This document shows, piece by piece, positions 11,501-26,500 of a DNA stretch of 64,000 nucleotides. This DNA is from Cruorifilaria tuberocauda (Eukaryota; Nematoda; Chromadorea; Rhabditida; Onchocercidae), in NCBI GenBank assembly GCA_013365365.1, contig JABVXU010000200.1:1-64000 (forward strand). The letters run 5' to 3'. The position numbers and the translations under genes are program-made. Each line of letters opens with the position of its first letter. The first letter of the stretch is position 1. The notes beneath the pieces are model-generated. The model searched no databases, had not been told where the DNA came from, and saw nothing but the letters and a program-made list of their open reading frames with translations.

Positions 11501-14500
11501 ATTTTAATGATCACATCTAATTTCTTTATTATATTTTTTATTCATTTCTCCAATCATATATTTTATAAAAAAAAAGCATCCTCATTCATAAGAAGTAGAT
11601 ATTGATTGTTTTTCGTTAATTTAAATGAACTAATTTAAATATTGATTGATTGAAAGAAATATTTTTAATTTGAAATAGTCGAACATCTGAATCCTTATTT
11701 TTATCTTGTTTTTGTTTTTTTTTTAAATTTTATACCGTTTTTTTTTTGAAGTTAGTAATTATTTTCAGAATTAATTAATATCATTCATATATTAAAAGTG
11801 ATGTAAAAGTAATCTAATATACATTTTACTATAATCTCATATACAATTATTATTGTTGAAGGAAAGAATGATTAAGAGTGAACTGTTAAACAAAGAAAAA
11901 ATTAATGATATCAGCATGATCTAATGAGATGAAATCAAACCAGTAATTTTTATATAAAATTGTTATAATTAATTTTTCTTTTATAGCTTGAAAATATTGG
12001 TGCTGAGGATATTTTGGATCGAAATGAACGGCTTATTCTTGGTCTTATTTGGACGATCATTCTTCGTTTTCAAATTGATACGATTTCCATTCCGGTAAAT
12101 TAATATAAATTCTTTGGTTAGAAGTAGCACATTGATTATTTTTGTTAATTGAAATTATTAATTGATTGAAGGAGGCACTTTTAATTTGAAATGGTAGAAC
12201 ATTTTCATTATTAATTTTATAGTTATTGTATATAATAATTTATAAAGTATGTAAAATGATAAAAGTTATATTTGTTACTGATAAGAAGTCTTTAAAATTA
12301 TATTAAAGAGTATGAGGCAATTTTTGAAATTGTTTGTTTTTTTTTTCCTTTGTTTAAGAAAAGTTATCATTTTTAGATGGATGAAGAATCTGGTGAAAGA
12401 AAGCATGCAAAAGATGCACTGCTATTATGGTGTCAAAGAAAAACTGCTGGTTATGCTAATTCGAAAATTGAAAATTTCACCACTTCATGGCGTAATGGTT
12501 TAGCATTTAATGCATTGATTCATGCTCATCGGTTAGCTATTATCATAAATATTTTTATTTTATCAAAAAGAAATCATTAAAATAAGACATTACTTAAACT
12601 TTTAAGATTTATACAAATGACAAATGATAAAAGTTATATTTGTTGCTAAATAATTTTTCTCTAACTCTTTGTTAGCTTAATAATATCCTCTTATATGATA
12701 CTTTCTTTTAATTCTTTTAGAATTTAATTTAAATATTTTGTTAGCTAATAGACGTGTTTCATAATGTCTTCTTTTTTCTATATATGTTTATCTTTTAGAA
12801 TTTGATTTAACTAATTGAAACATTTGCATTATGTTTTTTGGAAGGTCAGATTAAATTGATGATAATAATTCTTTTTTTTGTAGGCCAGATTTGATCAATT
12901 ACGAAAGTTTATCACCACAAGATGCAATTGGAAATTTAAATAATGCTTTTGATGTAGCAGAAAAAAAGCTTGATATTGCACGTTTATTAGATGCTGAAGA
13001 TGTTAATGTTACTCATCCAGATGAGAAATCGATCATTACTTATGTCTCACTCTATTATCATCATTTTGCAAAACAAAAAACCGAAATGACTGGTGCAAGA
13101 AGAGTTGCTAAGGTAAGTAATAGTAGATAATACATTGTATTATATTATTTAGATTTTAGTAATAATTTAATTAAATTTTATTTTATTAACAATTTAAGGG
13201 TTTTTTAAAGTTAATCAGCACAGTTTATGCTATTTCAAATTAATTTAATTGCTTTAGAACTTAAAACTTGTTATTATTTTTCTATGAAAATATCTCGTAA
13301 GAAATGTAGTGTTTTAAAAAGTAAAAGAAAAATTATCTCCTATAGAATAATGCTTAACAATTTATGCTAACTTTTAATTTTTCAGGAAATAATAATTGAA
13401 CTGTTTATAATATTGTAAAAAATAAAATCATTATTCAATTTTTTTGTAGATTGTTGGTAATCTAATGTCTTCTGATCAACTTCAAGAAGATTATGAATCA
13501 CTATGCTCAGAATTGCTTCTTTGGATACAGCAAACCATTGTAATGTTAAATGATCGAAAATTCCCGAATTCGTTAAAAGGAATTCAGGATGAATTATCAG
13601 CATTCAAAAATTATCGTACTGTAGAAAAACCACCAAAGTGCGTGCTTTTATCACAGTTTTTTTTGCATGAAACAAATAACTTATTGTAGTCTTTGATATT
13701 ATACTGTATTGTTATATTTTTTTTTGGTTCAGATACTTTTATAGTTTTATTATTTTTTTTTTTTGTTTTAAAAATTTTATAGAATTAGTTCTTTATTTTG
13801 CACGATTAATAAGTAATGATTTATTTAATTTTCAGGTATAAGGAGAAGGGAGAGTTAGAAGCCTTATTTTTTACAATACAAACGAAAAGAAAAGCAATGG
13901 GAAGGAAGCCGTACATCCCACCAGCAGGTTTTTTTTTTTTTTTTTTGAAAATAATATTAATTTAATGAACTGGGTAATTAATTAGTTAAGAATAAATGAT
14001 ATATTTGTTTAAGGTTTATTTATGCATGATATTGAATCATCCTGGGCACTTTTGGATCATTCCGAAAATGACAGACAGTTAGCTCTTATGATGGAATTAC
14101 GAAGGCAAGTTCATGTTCTTTTTTCCTTTTTGAACTTCTAGATTTATAAAAGAAATTTGCTTCATGTAGAAATTTCGGTGGTAATTTTAGTAGGAAATTT
14201 TGAAAGTACAATGTTCTTGTTAAAGTGAGCTAAACTAAAATGGTTTAGATAATTTGAGAGGTTTAGTTCCATTGTAGCTGATAACATATAAAAGCAGAAA
14301 TTTTTAGACAGGAAAGATTAGAACTTACGGCACAGAAATTTGAACGTAAAGCAGGATTACGTGATGCATGGTTGCGTGAGATGAGTTCTGTATTGCAAGA
14401 TTTTGATTTGGGTAGAAATATTGCTCAAGTGGAAGCTTCAATGAAAAAACAACAAGCTATTGCTGCCGATATTTTACCCAGAGTTCGTTATTCTATTTTT

Positions 14501-17500
14501 ACTACTATCTTTTTGTACTTTTTGTCTGTGATAGTAACTGTAGTTGTTGTTATTATATTGTTATTCAAATTTCATACTTTGTAATTTACTATAAAAATGG
14601 GTAAAATTTACGATTAAGATGAAATGAATTCTGAATACGGAAAGTTTTCATGTTACGTTATTTTAGGAAAATCGATTTAAATCGTTATCGTTTATGGCTG
14701 CAGAACTGTCAAAGGAGAATTACCATGATAGCGATAAAATCCGAATACGTGAACGTGAGCTTTTAGATAAGTGGTCACAGTTACTAGCAGCTTTAGAGTC
14801 ACGACGTCGTGCACTTTTGTCATTAAGTGATCTAATGGGTTTGCTTCGTGATATTGATACACTATCATCGGAGATACGTGCATTAGAAGTGAGTTTTATT
14901 TGCTATGGATCATTTATTAGTTGTATAATTATCGTTTGGGAAATTTTTCTCATTATTAAAATTACATGAAGATATTTTAAAAATTTAATTAAAATTTCTA
15001 ATATTATGATGTTTTACTATTGTTATTGTTGTAGCAAATCGCTTAATTATCTTATAATTAAACATCCTATTGTATTTTTAAATTACACCTCTACATTAAC
15101 TCTATTTTTAGCCTCAATTTCGAAGTCGTGATGTTGGAAAGCATTTATTAGGAGTGGAAGATTTGCTTGGTAAACAAGAGATTCTTGAAGCACAATTGAA
15201 TTCACAAGGTGAATTGTTGAAAAATGTAACATCTCAAGCATTGAAATATATTCGAGGAAAAGGTGAACAGTACGATGTGTTGCAAAGAAAGTTAGACGAT
15301 GTGAGCGACCTTTATGAGAGGTAAATTAATCTTTGATAATTTTGAAAATTTTCAAGATAAATTATCAGATAATTGTGTTTTAAGATGATAAGATGATTTA
15401 TCAGTTAAGATAAATTATCAGCTAAACTGTGGTTTTAGTTTGATCTAAATATTTTGGGATAGTTCAATTTATTAATATTCATGATAATTGATAATTGTTT
15501 GTATTTACAGTGTTGTACAGTTATGTCAGCAACGCAGGATAACTTTATATCGTGCTCGTGATTTGTATCGTTTTATTCAAGATGATGAAGAGGAAATGAG
15601 TTGGTTAAAGGAGAAAGAAGATTTATGTATTTCACTTCTCAAAAATAGAGATCTTTCAGCTACTGCTCAATTAAGACGCATTTTTAAGGTAATTTAAATA
15701 GTCAGTTTAAATTTTAATTTTTTAATAACTATTTAATAATTTTTCTTCATTAAAACAATTCTTGAAATAAGTAAGTTAATATTTATTTTACTTAATTGCA
15801 GAATTTGGAAACGGAAATGGAAGGACATTGGCAGAGAGCAAAAGGAGTGATAGCAGCTGGTGAACGTCTGGTAGCAACCGGTCAAAATAAAGAGGATATT
15901 CAAACGAGAATATATAATTTGCATGCAAAATGGGAGCAGCTAAGAAAAGTGAAATTTCAAATCGGAAATTTATTTCCTGGATTTATTTTTTTTTAAGACG
16001 AGATTAATAGTATGTATTTAGTTATGGAAAAGATAAGGCAAATATTGAAATGATACGAAAACTGATATTGATAGTATGTATTTAGTTTAATAAGACATTC
16101 ACTAGAAATACTTACTATTTATAATTTATTTAAACGAAATTTTTACAGTGAAAAACTTCGAAAAACTGATGTGGAAGAGATGAGGAAAATATTGAAGTGA
16201 TGTGGAAATTGATATTGATATTGAAAAAATAGGAAAAAGAGTGAATTACATATTTGTATTTGTTATATATATATTTTTTTTAATTTATATACAATTTTTT
16301 TAGGTAGTTGAAGCGGTTGGAAGATGGCTTCGTGAAGCTGAACAGGCTCATCAATATTTCCAGGATGCAAATGAAGCAGAAAGTTGGATTCGTGAAAAAA
16401 TGCCGCTTGTCAAAAGTAGTGATTATGGTCGTGATGAACAAGCATCAGAAAGTCTCTTATCAAGGTTTATTTTTCTAAATTGTAAATTCGATTATCAAGT
16501 TTGATTTATTTTTTATTATTGATTCTTTCAAAAATAATAAAAGTAAAAAATAGATATTTTTATTATTCTTTACTTTCATTATTGATTTTAATTATTGTTT
16601 ACTTTTAGTTTTATTAAATTTTATATTTAATATTTTCAATTGAAGACATTTACGTTTGGAAGAAGAAATTCAAGCTTATCGAGCTGATATAATAAGATTG
16701 GAAGAGATGGCAAGGGAGCTAGCAAATACGGAATTCATTGCGGGCGCAGTTGTACGTATTGAAGAAAATACGGAAGAACTTATTGTACCTCAAGTAAAAA
16801 TGTTATACGCTTACTCTGGCAACAATATTGAGGTTAAAAAAGATGAGGTATTACTTATTGATATTAATACCATTACTTATCATTATTCTTTTATTTTAGC
16901 AGTATTTTTGCTCGTTGAAATATTTGTTTGAATTAGATAATATTAGATGTTGAGATAATTTACTTGCGGAATGATTTAATTCAGTTCATTCTACATTAAT
17001 TTAATAAATGATTGAACGGTTATTGATTTTTATTTATTCATTCATTTCTGTTTTCTTTTTAAATAACAGATTTTAAACTAGTTTAATTTTTTCACTTTTT
17101 TATGTATGCTATAGAAAAAGTAAAAAAAAAATCTATTAAACGATTCTTCACCTTCTCCTTAAATTAAATTTAATTTAAATTTAAATTCGACACTTAGCAT
17201 TAAATGCATCATTTGCATAATCCTCAATTGAGAAATTTTTATTCGGCGAATTAGAGTATTATTGATTGCAGTGAATAGATCAGGATCAATTTGAAATAAT
17301 AATTTTTAATTCAAGATATTGGCATTAATTGAAAAGTCAAACAATGATTGGTGGCGCATCCTGAAACAAGATGGTGTCGAAGGTTATGTTCCCGCTAATT
17401 ATTGTAAAATTGTGGAAGGTGAAACAGTAACGGTTGCACAAACAGTAACTACTCGTAAAACAGAACAGGAATCACAGAGTTCTCGAAATGCTATCATGGA

Positions 17501-20500
17501 ACGGCAAGAAGCTATAACTGCTGGTTATCGAAATCTGAATAATTTAGCTGAGGTAAAAGAGCAATCCTTTTGTATGAATGTTTATGGTGTAGAATAAACA
17601 TTAAAATATTAATTAGTTTAAACTTATATATTTCCTTTCACTTTTCAATTCTATATTCTCCTTTTGTATTTTTTGAATTTCATTCCATAATTCTCTTTCT
17701 ACTCTTTAGTTTATTTCTTTGGGATTTGTTTATGAAAATTTACAAATTTTAGGAACGTCGACGACTGCTTAATGATATAATTAAGCTGTATAAATTCTTA
17801 CGTGAATGCGATCAATTTGAAAGTTGGATAAAAGAAACAGAGATAGCTTTTGCCGATAGCGCTACTTCAGATAATGTTAAAGCTTCACGGAAGAAATTTA
17901 ATGTAAGTTCTGGAAATATATTAAAATACTTATAAATAATATCAAATGAAAGAAATATTTAAGTTAAAACTTGAGCTATTAAGATTTTAATGATCGAAAT
18001 AATTAGTAATACAGTTTATTTTTACAGTTGTTTTACATAAATCATTCTTGAATTTTTACCTCAAAAAAAAATGCTATAACGCTTTGTTCAAGGCTATCTT
18101 AAGCTAAACTTGAATCATTTTAAAACAAGTTACTGTGGATATTTATTAATATTATAGGGCGGTAATTACATAAAGTATTATCCTTAAATTTCAAAATAAA
18201 TCATTTGCTTTTTTAGAAACTTGAAAATGAAATTAGCACAAATGGTAAAATACAAATAAAACGAATTAATGATGTTGCCGAAGAATTAGTTAACGAAGGT
18301 CATAGCCATAGTGATGAAATTCGACGACGTCAGAATGCAGCAAATTTATTTTGGAATAAGATACGGGATCTTTTAAAAATAAAACAACGTCAACTTGTAA
18401 GTTAATTTGAGTAATAAATAAATTTCCTATAAATGTCATTCTCACGGGATCAAACGAGCAATTTTTTTTTTTGGTTTTATAGACGAACGAAATTTGACAT
18501 CAATAGCATTTCATTAGCAAATTATTCTTAGATTTTCGTGTATTAATGGTATTACTATCTGTGATATTTATCAGTTCCTCGTGAAAAATGATGTAGTTTG
18601 AGCCAAGTATTCTTTCTCCTTTCAGTACCATGTAAATTAAATCCAAGTAAAATTTTGCACTTTTATAGCCATAGTATTTAAGAGAATACTAGGTTAAAAA
18701 GGGATTATCGCTGGAAATTAATAATACTGAAAATCAGTAGTAGTGTAGTTGCATGTATTAATAGTAGTATGACGTATAATATGTTAATTTTTATTTATAG
18801 CTCTTCATTTATAATTTTTTCAGGAAGCTGCCGAAAGAGTTGCAGCATTTAATGAAACATGTGAAGATGCGCGATCATGGATGCAAGATAAATTTGATTT
18901 ACTTGGGCATAAGGTTGATATGAATGATCCAAAGGCTGTTCAGGCAATACAAAAACGTTATCAAAATTTGGGAAAGGATCTTAAACCATTGGAAGAGAAG
19001 ATTCGTTTCTTGCAGCAGCTTGCAGATGAGGTTTGTATTGTGTAGATTTTTTTTCTATAATTTTTGCAACTATGTAAGAATCTTAGACTAACGCACATGT
19101 TCAATTTTTTTATAGTTTGTGTAATTTAACAAGTATTCGAATTTTTCAAAAAAATTTGATTGAAATTGTTTCCAGGTAAAAAAAGAACATCCTGAGGAAG
19201 CTGCTAGAATTGAACAAATGATCAAGGAATTGATCAAAATGCATGATGAGCTACGGCAAAAATCAGCTGCACGAATTGAAGAGGCTGAACAGACCCAAGG
19301 ACATCAGATGTTCGATGGTGCTGTAAAGTATGTTTTATCTTTGAATTGTAGGATAGAATTAATTATTTACCTAAATATCGGAGCATGATTTTGGTACATT
19401 GACAAATGATTAGATATGTTTTAATGTTTTTGTTTAAGTTTAACTGATGTCTGCTTATTCGATACAATGTTTTTTACAACTGTATCATTCATCGGTTAAG
19501 CTAGTTTATGATACTTTTTTGTTTAAAGTTCCATATGCTTCTTTAAACTTTCAAGCCTTCACAAAATATAAAATCTTTTTCACACTGCATTAGAATCTTA
19601 AAGTTATACTCTATGATTGGCTTCATTTATAGATTAATAATTTTCTATAGGAATTTGCAAATATGGATTGATAAAACAAAATTATCTCTGGTTGATAAAA
19701 CTCGACCAGTAGATGTTTCATCCGCTGAAGAACTACTGAAAAAGCATTATGAGCTTAATGATGATATAAGTGGCAAAAAATATGAATTTGATTATGTGCG
19801 CGATCTTGGACAACGTTTACTGCAAAAAAATTCTGCACTTAACGATGTTGGTTTATCGATTTTGGAAATTTATGAAAGATGAAATTAAATGATTTCAAAT
19901 ATTTCATTTTATATTCAAATAACCTATTTTAAATATATTGAGAAGATTATTTGGTAAATTAGTAGAAAAATATTAATAAAATTACGACTTCGTTGTCATC
20001 AATCTTTCAAGAAATTTGAAAATATTAGAAAGTTTTAAGACATTAGTTAAATTTAGAAATTCAGGTTTGATTGCAAACTGTAATTGACATTTGGTGAAGT
20101 AATTTGGAGTATAATTAATTAAACAGTATCTTTTAGGTGAGGGTAAGTTTAAAAAAATTAGACACCGAACAGCAAACACTCAATGCTTTATGGAAAGAGA
20201 AGGAACGATGGTTGAAAGAACTTTTGAATTTGCAACTATTAAATACGGAAGCGGAAAGAATTGATGCAGCAACAAAAGGCCATGAAGCTTTTTTGGAACT
20301 TTCCAATCTTGGGGTATTTTGTTGAATTTTTAAAAGTTTCTATCGAGAATATCTCTATTTGTAGAATTGAAGGATCTGTTTTTATTGATTTGGTTATTGA
20401 AATTTTCGATTCTATAATTCTTTTTTTTTAGATTTCGATTATACTTCATAGCAATATGGCCTCAGTTGATTTCCTTGCTATTATAAATTTTGTTTAAATC

Positions 20501-23500
20501 AATTCAGGATTCGGTAGAAACGGCTGAAAATTTATTGAAGCGTCATTCGGACTTTGAAGCAAAACTTCGGGCTCAAGAAGATCGATTGAAAGTTTTCGCC
20601 AGAGGTGCCGATCAACTGATCCAGGCAAAACATAGTGAAGCAGATTTTATTAAAAAGGTTTTCTTATAACACAAGTTGATTTGATTTGATGCACTTTAAT
20701 TTGTGTTGTAGTTTTATAATATTAATTGAAAAGAGTAATTCAATTATATCTGAAAAGATTTAAAACGTATCTTTTAACTTTCTGAAAAGATTTTTAATAA
20801 AAATTTAATTGTCCAAAAACACTTTTCACTTTCCAATATATGAATATATGAATATTTGTAAACAAATTATTAAATAATTAATATGCCCGTAATTTATTGT
20901 TTGATGTTTTATATTTATATTTCTTTTGTTTGCTTCTATTTATGCATTTATTTGATAACTACGTTTTTTTTTTCACGTGGCTTAAAAATAGTAATATAAA
21001 TGTTTAACGTAATTAATGAAACAATTATTTTATGTTTCAGCGGCGTGATGATGTTTTGGCTCGTAGGGCATTAGTTCATCAAGCAGCGGCTAAACGACGT
21101 GCGCAATTAGAAGCATCACTTCAGTATCAGAATTTACGCCGAAATATTCAAGAATTATCACAGTGGATAGCGGAAAAACGGAAGATTGCAAATGATGATT
21201 CATATCGAGATATAACATCAATTACTATGAAATTATTGAAACACAAAGCATTTGAGGCGGAATTAAAAGCAAATGCTGCACGTTTAGATGAATTGAATGC
21301 GGTAAATTTGAATTTTATTTTTAATATGTTGAAATTATCAATTACTATGTTAATATGGTTCATGGATGATTTTTGTTCGGCTGAAATAAGGAATTTTAAT
21401 CAAATCATTATGACTAAAATTTGGAAAGAAAGAACTGTTATCAGCTTAACTAATTTTGATAACGATTTTGAAATATATATGCAGTAGTATATTGAGTATT
21501 AGATTAATAAGAAAAATGAATTAGTGGCAGATGCATACTTTAATAGAATCTGTGGAATTCAAACAAGCAATGATTGAGTTTCCTTGATAAATCGTTAGCT
21601 TATATTTGTTTTAGGAAGGGAATGCGCTTATAGCAGCACAGCATTATGAATCAAAATCCATTCGAAGATTGTTAGATGGTGTAAATGTGGAATGGTCTGA
21701 TCTTTTGCGTGCAGCAAATGCTAAAGGAGAATGTTTGAAACAGGCAGAAGATCAAAAAGCATTGAATAGCGCTCTGGATGATGCGCATTTGAAATTAGAT
21801 GAGATACAAGCATCTTTGAATTCGAAGGATTTGGGATCTGATTTACGTGGTGTAAAGGAACTTCTTCATAAACATGTTATTGTGGAAAAAGAAATGGCTG
21901 TTTTCGAGAAAAGAACTCTTGAAATAACGGATAAAGCAAATACTATGATACAGCAGGGACATTTCGATTCTGTTACCATTAAAAAAGCTGTACAAAAGTT
22001 AACGGAAAGGTTAATTTTGATATCTTCCTGTTCATTTATGGTTTTATGAATTGTATAACCGTAATCCGTTTAATTTTCGGATTAGAGTGAAAATTTTAAA
22101 ATTATGCGTGCTTAATCTTCGAATCAAATTTATGCATCAACTTAAAAGTTCAAAATTTTAGGTCGATAAAATCTTTGTTAAGAAGTTGTGAAGCATTTTA
22201 TTTATTCATGAATGAATCTTAAATTAACTTTGAAAATTCGGTAAGTAATTTTGCCATGATAATAGTGGGAACTTTCAGATTTGAATCGCAGAGGAAACCA
22301 GCTAAAGATCGTCGAACGGCTTTAGAAGAAAGCTTGAAATGGCATCAATTATCGTTTGATATAGATTGTGAAATGCATTGGATTTCGGAGAAAGTTCCAA
22401 TTGCATCATCTGAAGAAACTGGCCGCTCACTTACCGAAACCACCAATATGCAAAAGAAACATGAACAGTTGGAGGTTGTTGATTCATTTTTTCTTTAGAT
22501 ACATTTACGAATTGATGAAATTATTTGGAAATTTCAGATGATCTCACATATATAATAGAGGAATTGTACGTAATAAGCTTATTTGTACTTTTTATTTAAT
22601 AATTTTTTTCTCTCGATAAATGACTAATTCATTTTTAGTTTCTATAATATATTTTCATATATTTCTTATTCTATATTTTAATAAATTCGTCTTTTACTAC
22701 AGTTATTGTTTTCCAAAACCCAAAAAATTTCATATTTACAGACAGAAGTAGCATCACGATTGCCTCATATCAAGCAGACATTAGATCGCGGTAGCAATCT
22801 TATCAAAGAAAAACATTACGCTCAGGAACAAATACGTGCAAAACATGAACAGGTACTGTTTATTTGTATACTGTATATTATTTTATATTTATGTAATTTT
22901 TTTTAGCAAAGTATCCTTTTCATTTTAGTTATTATATTCTTTCAATTACAGCTTTCTAATGCTTTCACATATTTGAATAATTTGATGCGAAGACGGAAAA
23001 ATTTGCTGGATTGGGCATTGAAAGAGGAGCAGTACATGTTTGATGCAGCCGAGGTGATGGATTATACATTTTCTAATTTGTTGTATTTTTTTGTATGATG
23101 TATTTCATGAAATCTCTACGTGGGATTTTTCAATTGATTATCAATTTTAATGGATTGTTCAAACTTTTACAGTCGTTTTTTTAATTAATTGAATTTAGGT
23201 TGATTCGTGGATGAATGAGAAGCGGGAAGCATTAACATCAGAAGATTATGGTCAAGATGAAGATGCAGCACAAAAGTTGTTGGCTAAGCATAAAGCCTTA
23301 CAAGCTGATACGGTTACATATAAGTAGGTTTTTGTATACGTGTGTTTCTCATTACATTCACTTTTCTACTTTGTTAAATTTATTTTGTCTATTTATAATT
23401 GGTTTATTAGTTAGAGTGAAATATGTAAATATCCTTTAACAGGTACATTTATTGAAAGAGTTAAAACTTGAGTAACTTCGTCTGACCACTTCTAATCGGT

Positions 23501-26500
23501 CTATAAGAAACAGTTCTATTTTAATTTGTTTAATTTACATTTAAGATTACATTTAATTTTCATTTGCTTTACAGACAATGGCTTCAGAAATTAGCAATTC
23601 AGTGTAAGGAATTAGAAAGTTCGAATCGGTCAAATAGTGAGCGATTTGTTGCGAGGCAAACGGAACTGGAAAAAGAGTTTGAAACACTTTCAAATTTGGC
23701 AGATGAAAGAAGACAACAGCTTGAAAATGCAGTTTACTTATATCAGTATTTGCGAGAAAGTCAGGATTTGGAAGCATGGATCAACGAGCAGCTACTAGTT
23801 GCAATGAGTGAGGATTACGGAATCGATTATGAGCATTTAAAGGTTAGTTGAAATTTATGCAGGAAAACTGATGTTCATTTCTGTTTTAAAATATATGGAC
23901 TCAAATTTGTTATTTAATATTTCCACGACTTTGACAGTAAAGTATTGCAATATAGAAAATTATAAATTGGATATGCTTAAGGTATAAGAATATTTTTTTC
24001 CGATTCTCGAGTAGGAGGGAAAAATAGTCTGAAATTTACGATAAATGAAATAATTATTGCAAGATATAACGGTATACATTTCAGGAATTACAAAGCCGTT
24101 TCGAAGATTTCAAGCAAAGTGTCAAAACAGGCAGTGAAAGATTCGTACATTGTGAATCAGCAGCAAATGCATTGCTTAGACGCAATCCACCGTTTGCTTG
24201 TGATATTTTAAAACGACAAGAAAAGCTCAGGTGATTGGCGCAATTTTCCAAGATATTTTACCACTTTTTAAATTTATTTCTTATTTATATTTTACCTTAT
24301 TGAACTTTTAATGCAATCTATTTGCAATTTCAATAGAAGCGATGGGTAACTTTCGTTTTCCGAAAAAATAAAATTTATTAACATCAGAATTCTTATCATA
24401 GAATTTTATTGTTAGTTGAATTATGTTTTTTCTTTTAAAATAATATATAATACACTGAAATAAAACATAACTTTTACAAAGTTTAGGAACAGCCAATAAA
24501 TTTTAAATGAGAATTTTAAAACTTTAGATCTGTGTGGTCTTTACTGCTAGATTATATTGAAAGTCGAGATCAAAAATTGGAAGCAGCGGAAGAGTTACAT
24601 CGTTTCAATCGTGATGTAGCTGAGAATCAAGAACGGATAGCTGAGAAACAAGCTTCAATACCTGCAGAACTTGGTAAAGACATCAAGCAAGTTCATTCGT
24701 TATGGTTGAAGCATGAAGCTTTTGAAAATCAGCTTGGTGCTATGGAGCAACAGCTACGCGACTTATTAGAAGAAAGCGCGCGCTTGAAGGCTGCTTATCC
24801 TGGTGGTAATGCGGAACGTATCACGGCACAACAAACGGCTCTAGCTGAAGCTTGGCAAGATTTACAAGACGCAACCGTCTCACGTCGTGATATGCTGAAA
24901 GCTGCTTATGATTTCCAACGTTTTTACGTAAACGTGAGTGGTTAAGAATTTTTTCTCTTCCAGCCCATGATTTGTTTTGTTATGTGAAATCCGAAATGAA
25001 ATCAAATGTTAGCAACTGATGATGGTTTTTCAAGTTTTTTATTTTTCATTACTTGCAACGGCATAAAAGCATCCGTAGAAATATTGCATGAACACGCTTT
25101 ATGGTTTTAACTCAATACTTAAAATTCGAGAGGTTACCATTGCATAAGTATCACGTAATAATGATTTAAATTTATAGGCTCGTGATTTAATAGCTTGGAC
25201 AGAAGTTATCGTAAGAGATATGCAGAGCAAACAATCAATACATGACCTGCAAAGTGTGGAATGGTTGCAGAAGGAGCATCTTCGTTTGCAGGTAAAATTA
25301 CAAATATTTGACGAAACGATCGAATAAAGTTTTTTTAAGGAAAAAAAGAATAAAGTAATGTGTGCATGAACGATTTGTTCTACCTAAAGATCAGATGTGT
25401 TTTTAACAATTCTCAATTAATGATTCATATGATTAAAATTGAATACTGTTTTTAGGTTCATAAATTTTTATATATTTTATAACGATACGTAGACAGCTGC
25501 ATACGGTTGAAATATTTATACAGTGATTGAAGTTTTTGATAGCAAAATAGCAAATTTTGCTAGATTTTTTTCTCTACTAAATATAATATTTTATAGTATT
25601 TGAACTCATCATCTATCGATTCTTTCCCTCTGGTTTGTTGAATTCATAAAGTTAGTGTATGCGTAAATTTGTAGTATCGTTCGTGGTTGTTCAAGGTGTT
25701 TGATTTCATATTGATAGAAATTTATTTCTTTCACACTTAAAAATTCCAGGCTGAAATAGAGGCTCGTGAACCGGATTTTGCGCGATTAACCAATCGAGGA
25801 GAACAAATGATAGCGAAAGATCATTATGCAAGTGCAGAAATAATAGCAAAATTGAAGCAGGTAAAGGAGAAAATGATTTTTTTAGTAAAATAAAAAATCC
25901 GATTTAAATAAATTTTTTAAAAAATAATAATTTAAGGACTTAGATGGAACAAATTTGAAACAGATTCAAAATGATTTTTCCACCCATTTTTCCCATTACT
26001 GTCATATATGTGTGGATTCACAAACATGAATCTTCCTTTTCTATTTAGGTTGATCAAGCTTTGAAACGAGTTCGGGATGAATGGGCCATACGGCGTGATT
26101 GGTTATCACGAGTACGTGAATGGCATGCATTTCAACGAGAGGCGAAACAAACTTTAGCTACAATTGCAGCTCGACAAGCAACACTTTGTTGTGCTCAGGT
26201 ATTTGGAATTTAGTTTCAATCAAAATACAAGATTTATTATTATTTTATTAGTTAGTCATTCAGTTTACATATTAGGTAGTAATATATATGTTTTTATGAA
26301 ACATTAAATGAGTATTTTAAAAATATAATTACTGTGATATCAATTGTTTTGAGGTTGGAGGAACAATGGAAGAAGTTGAAAGTCAAATCAAAAAAGTAGA
26401 GACATTTCAAAAGGCGCTTACAACCCTTGATGATCGCGTTACTGCTTTACAAAAAACAGCAAAACAATTGATTACTGCCAGACATATTGAATCCTCGAAA

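Noticed and set aside
14692..14883. Minus-strand frames opposite spectrin and KIDINS220 exons
   Set aside because: They are shadows of well-supported plus-strand coding exons.
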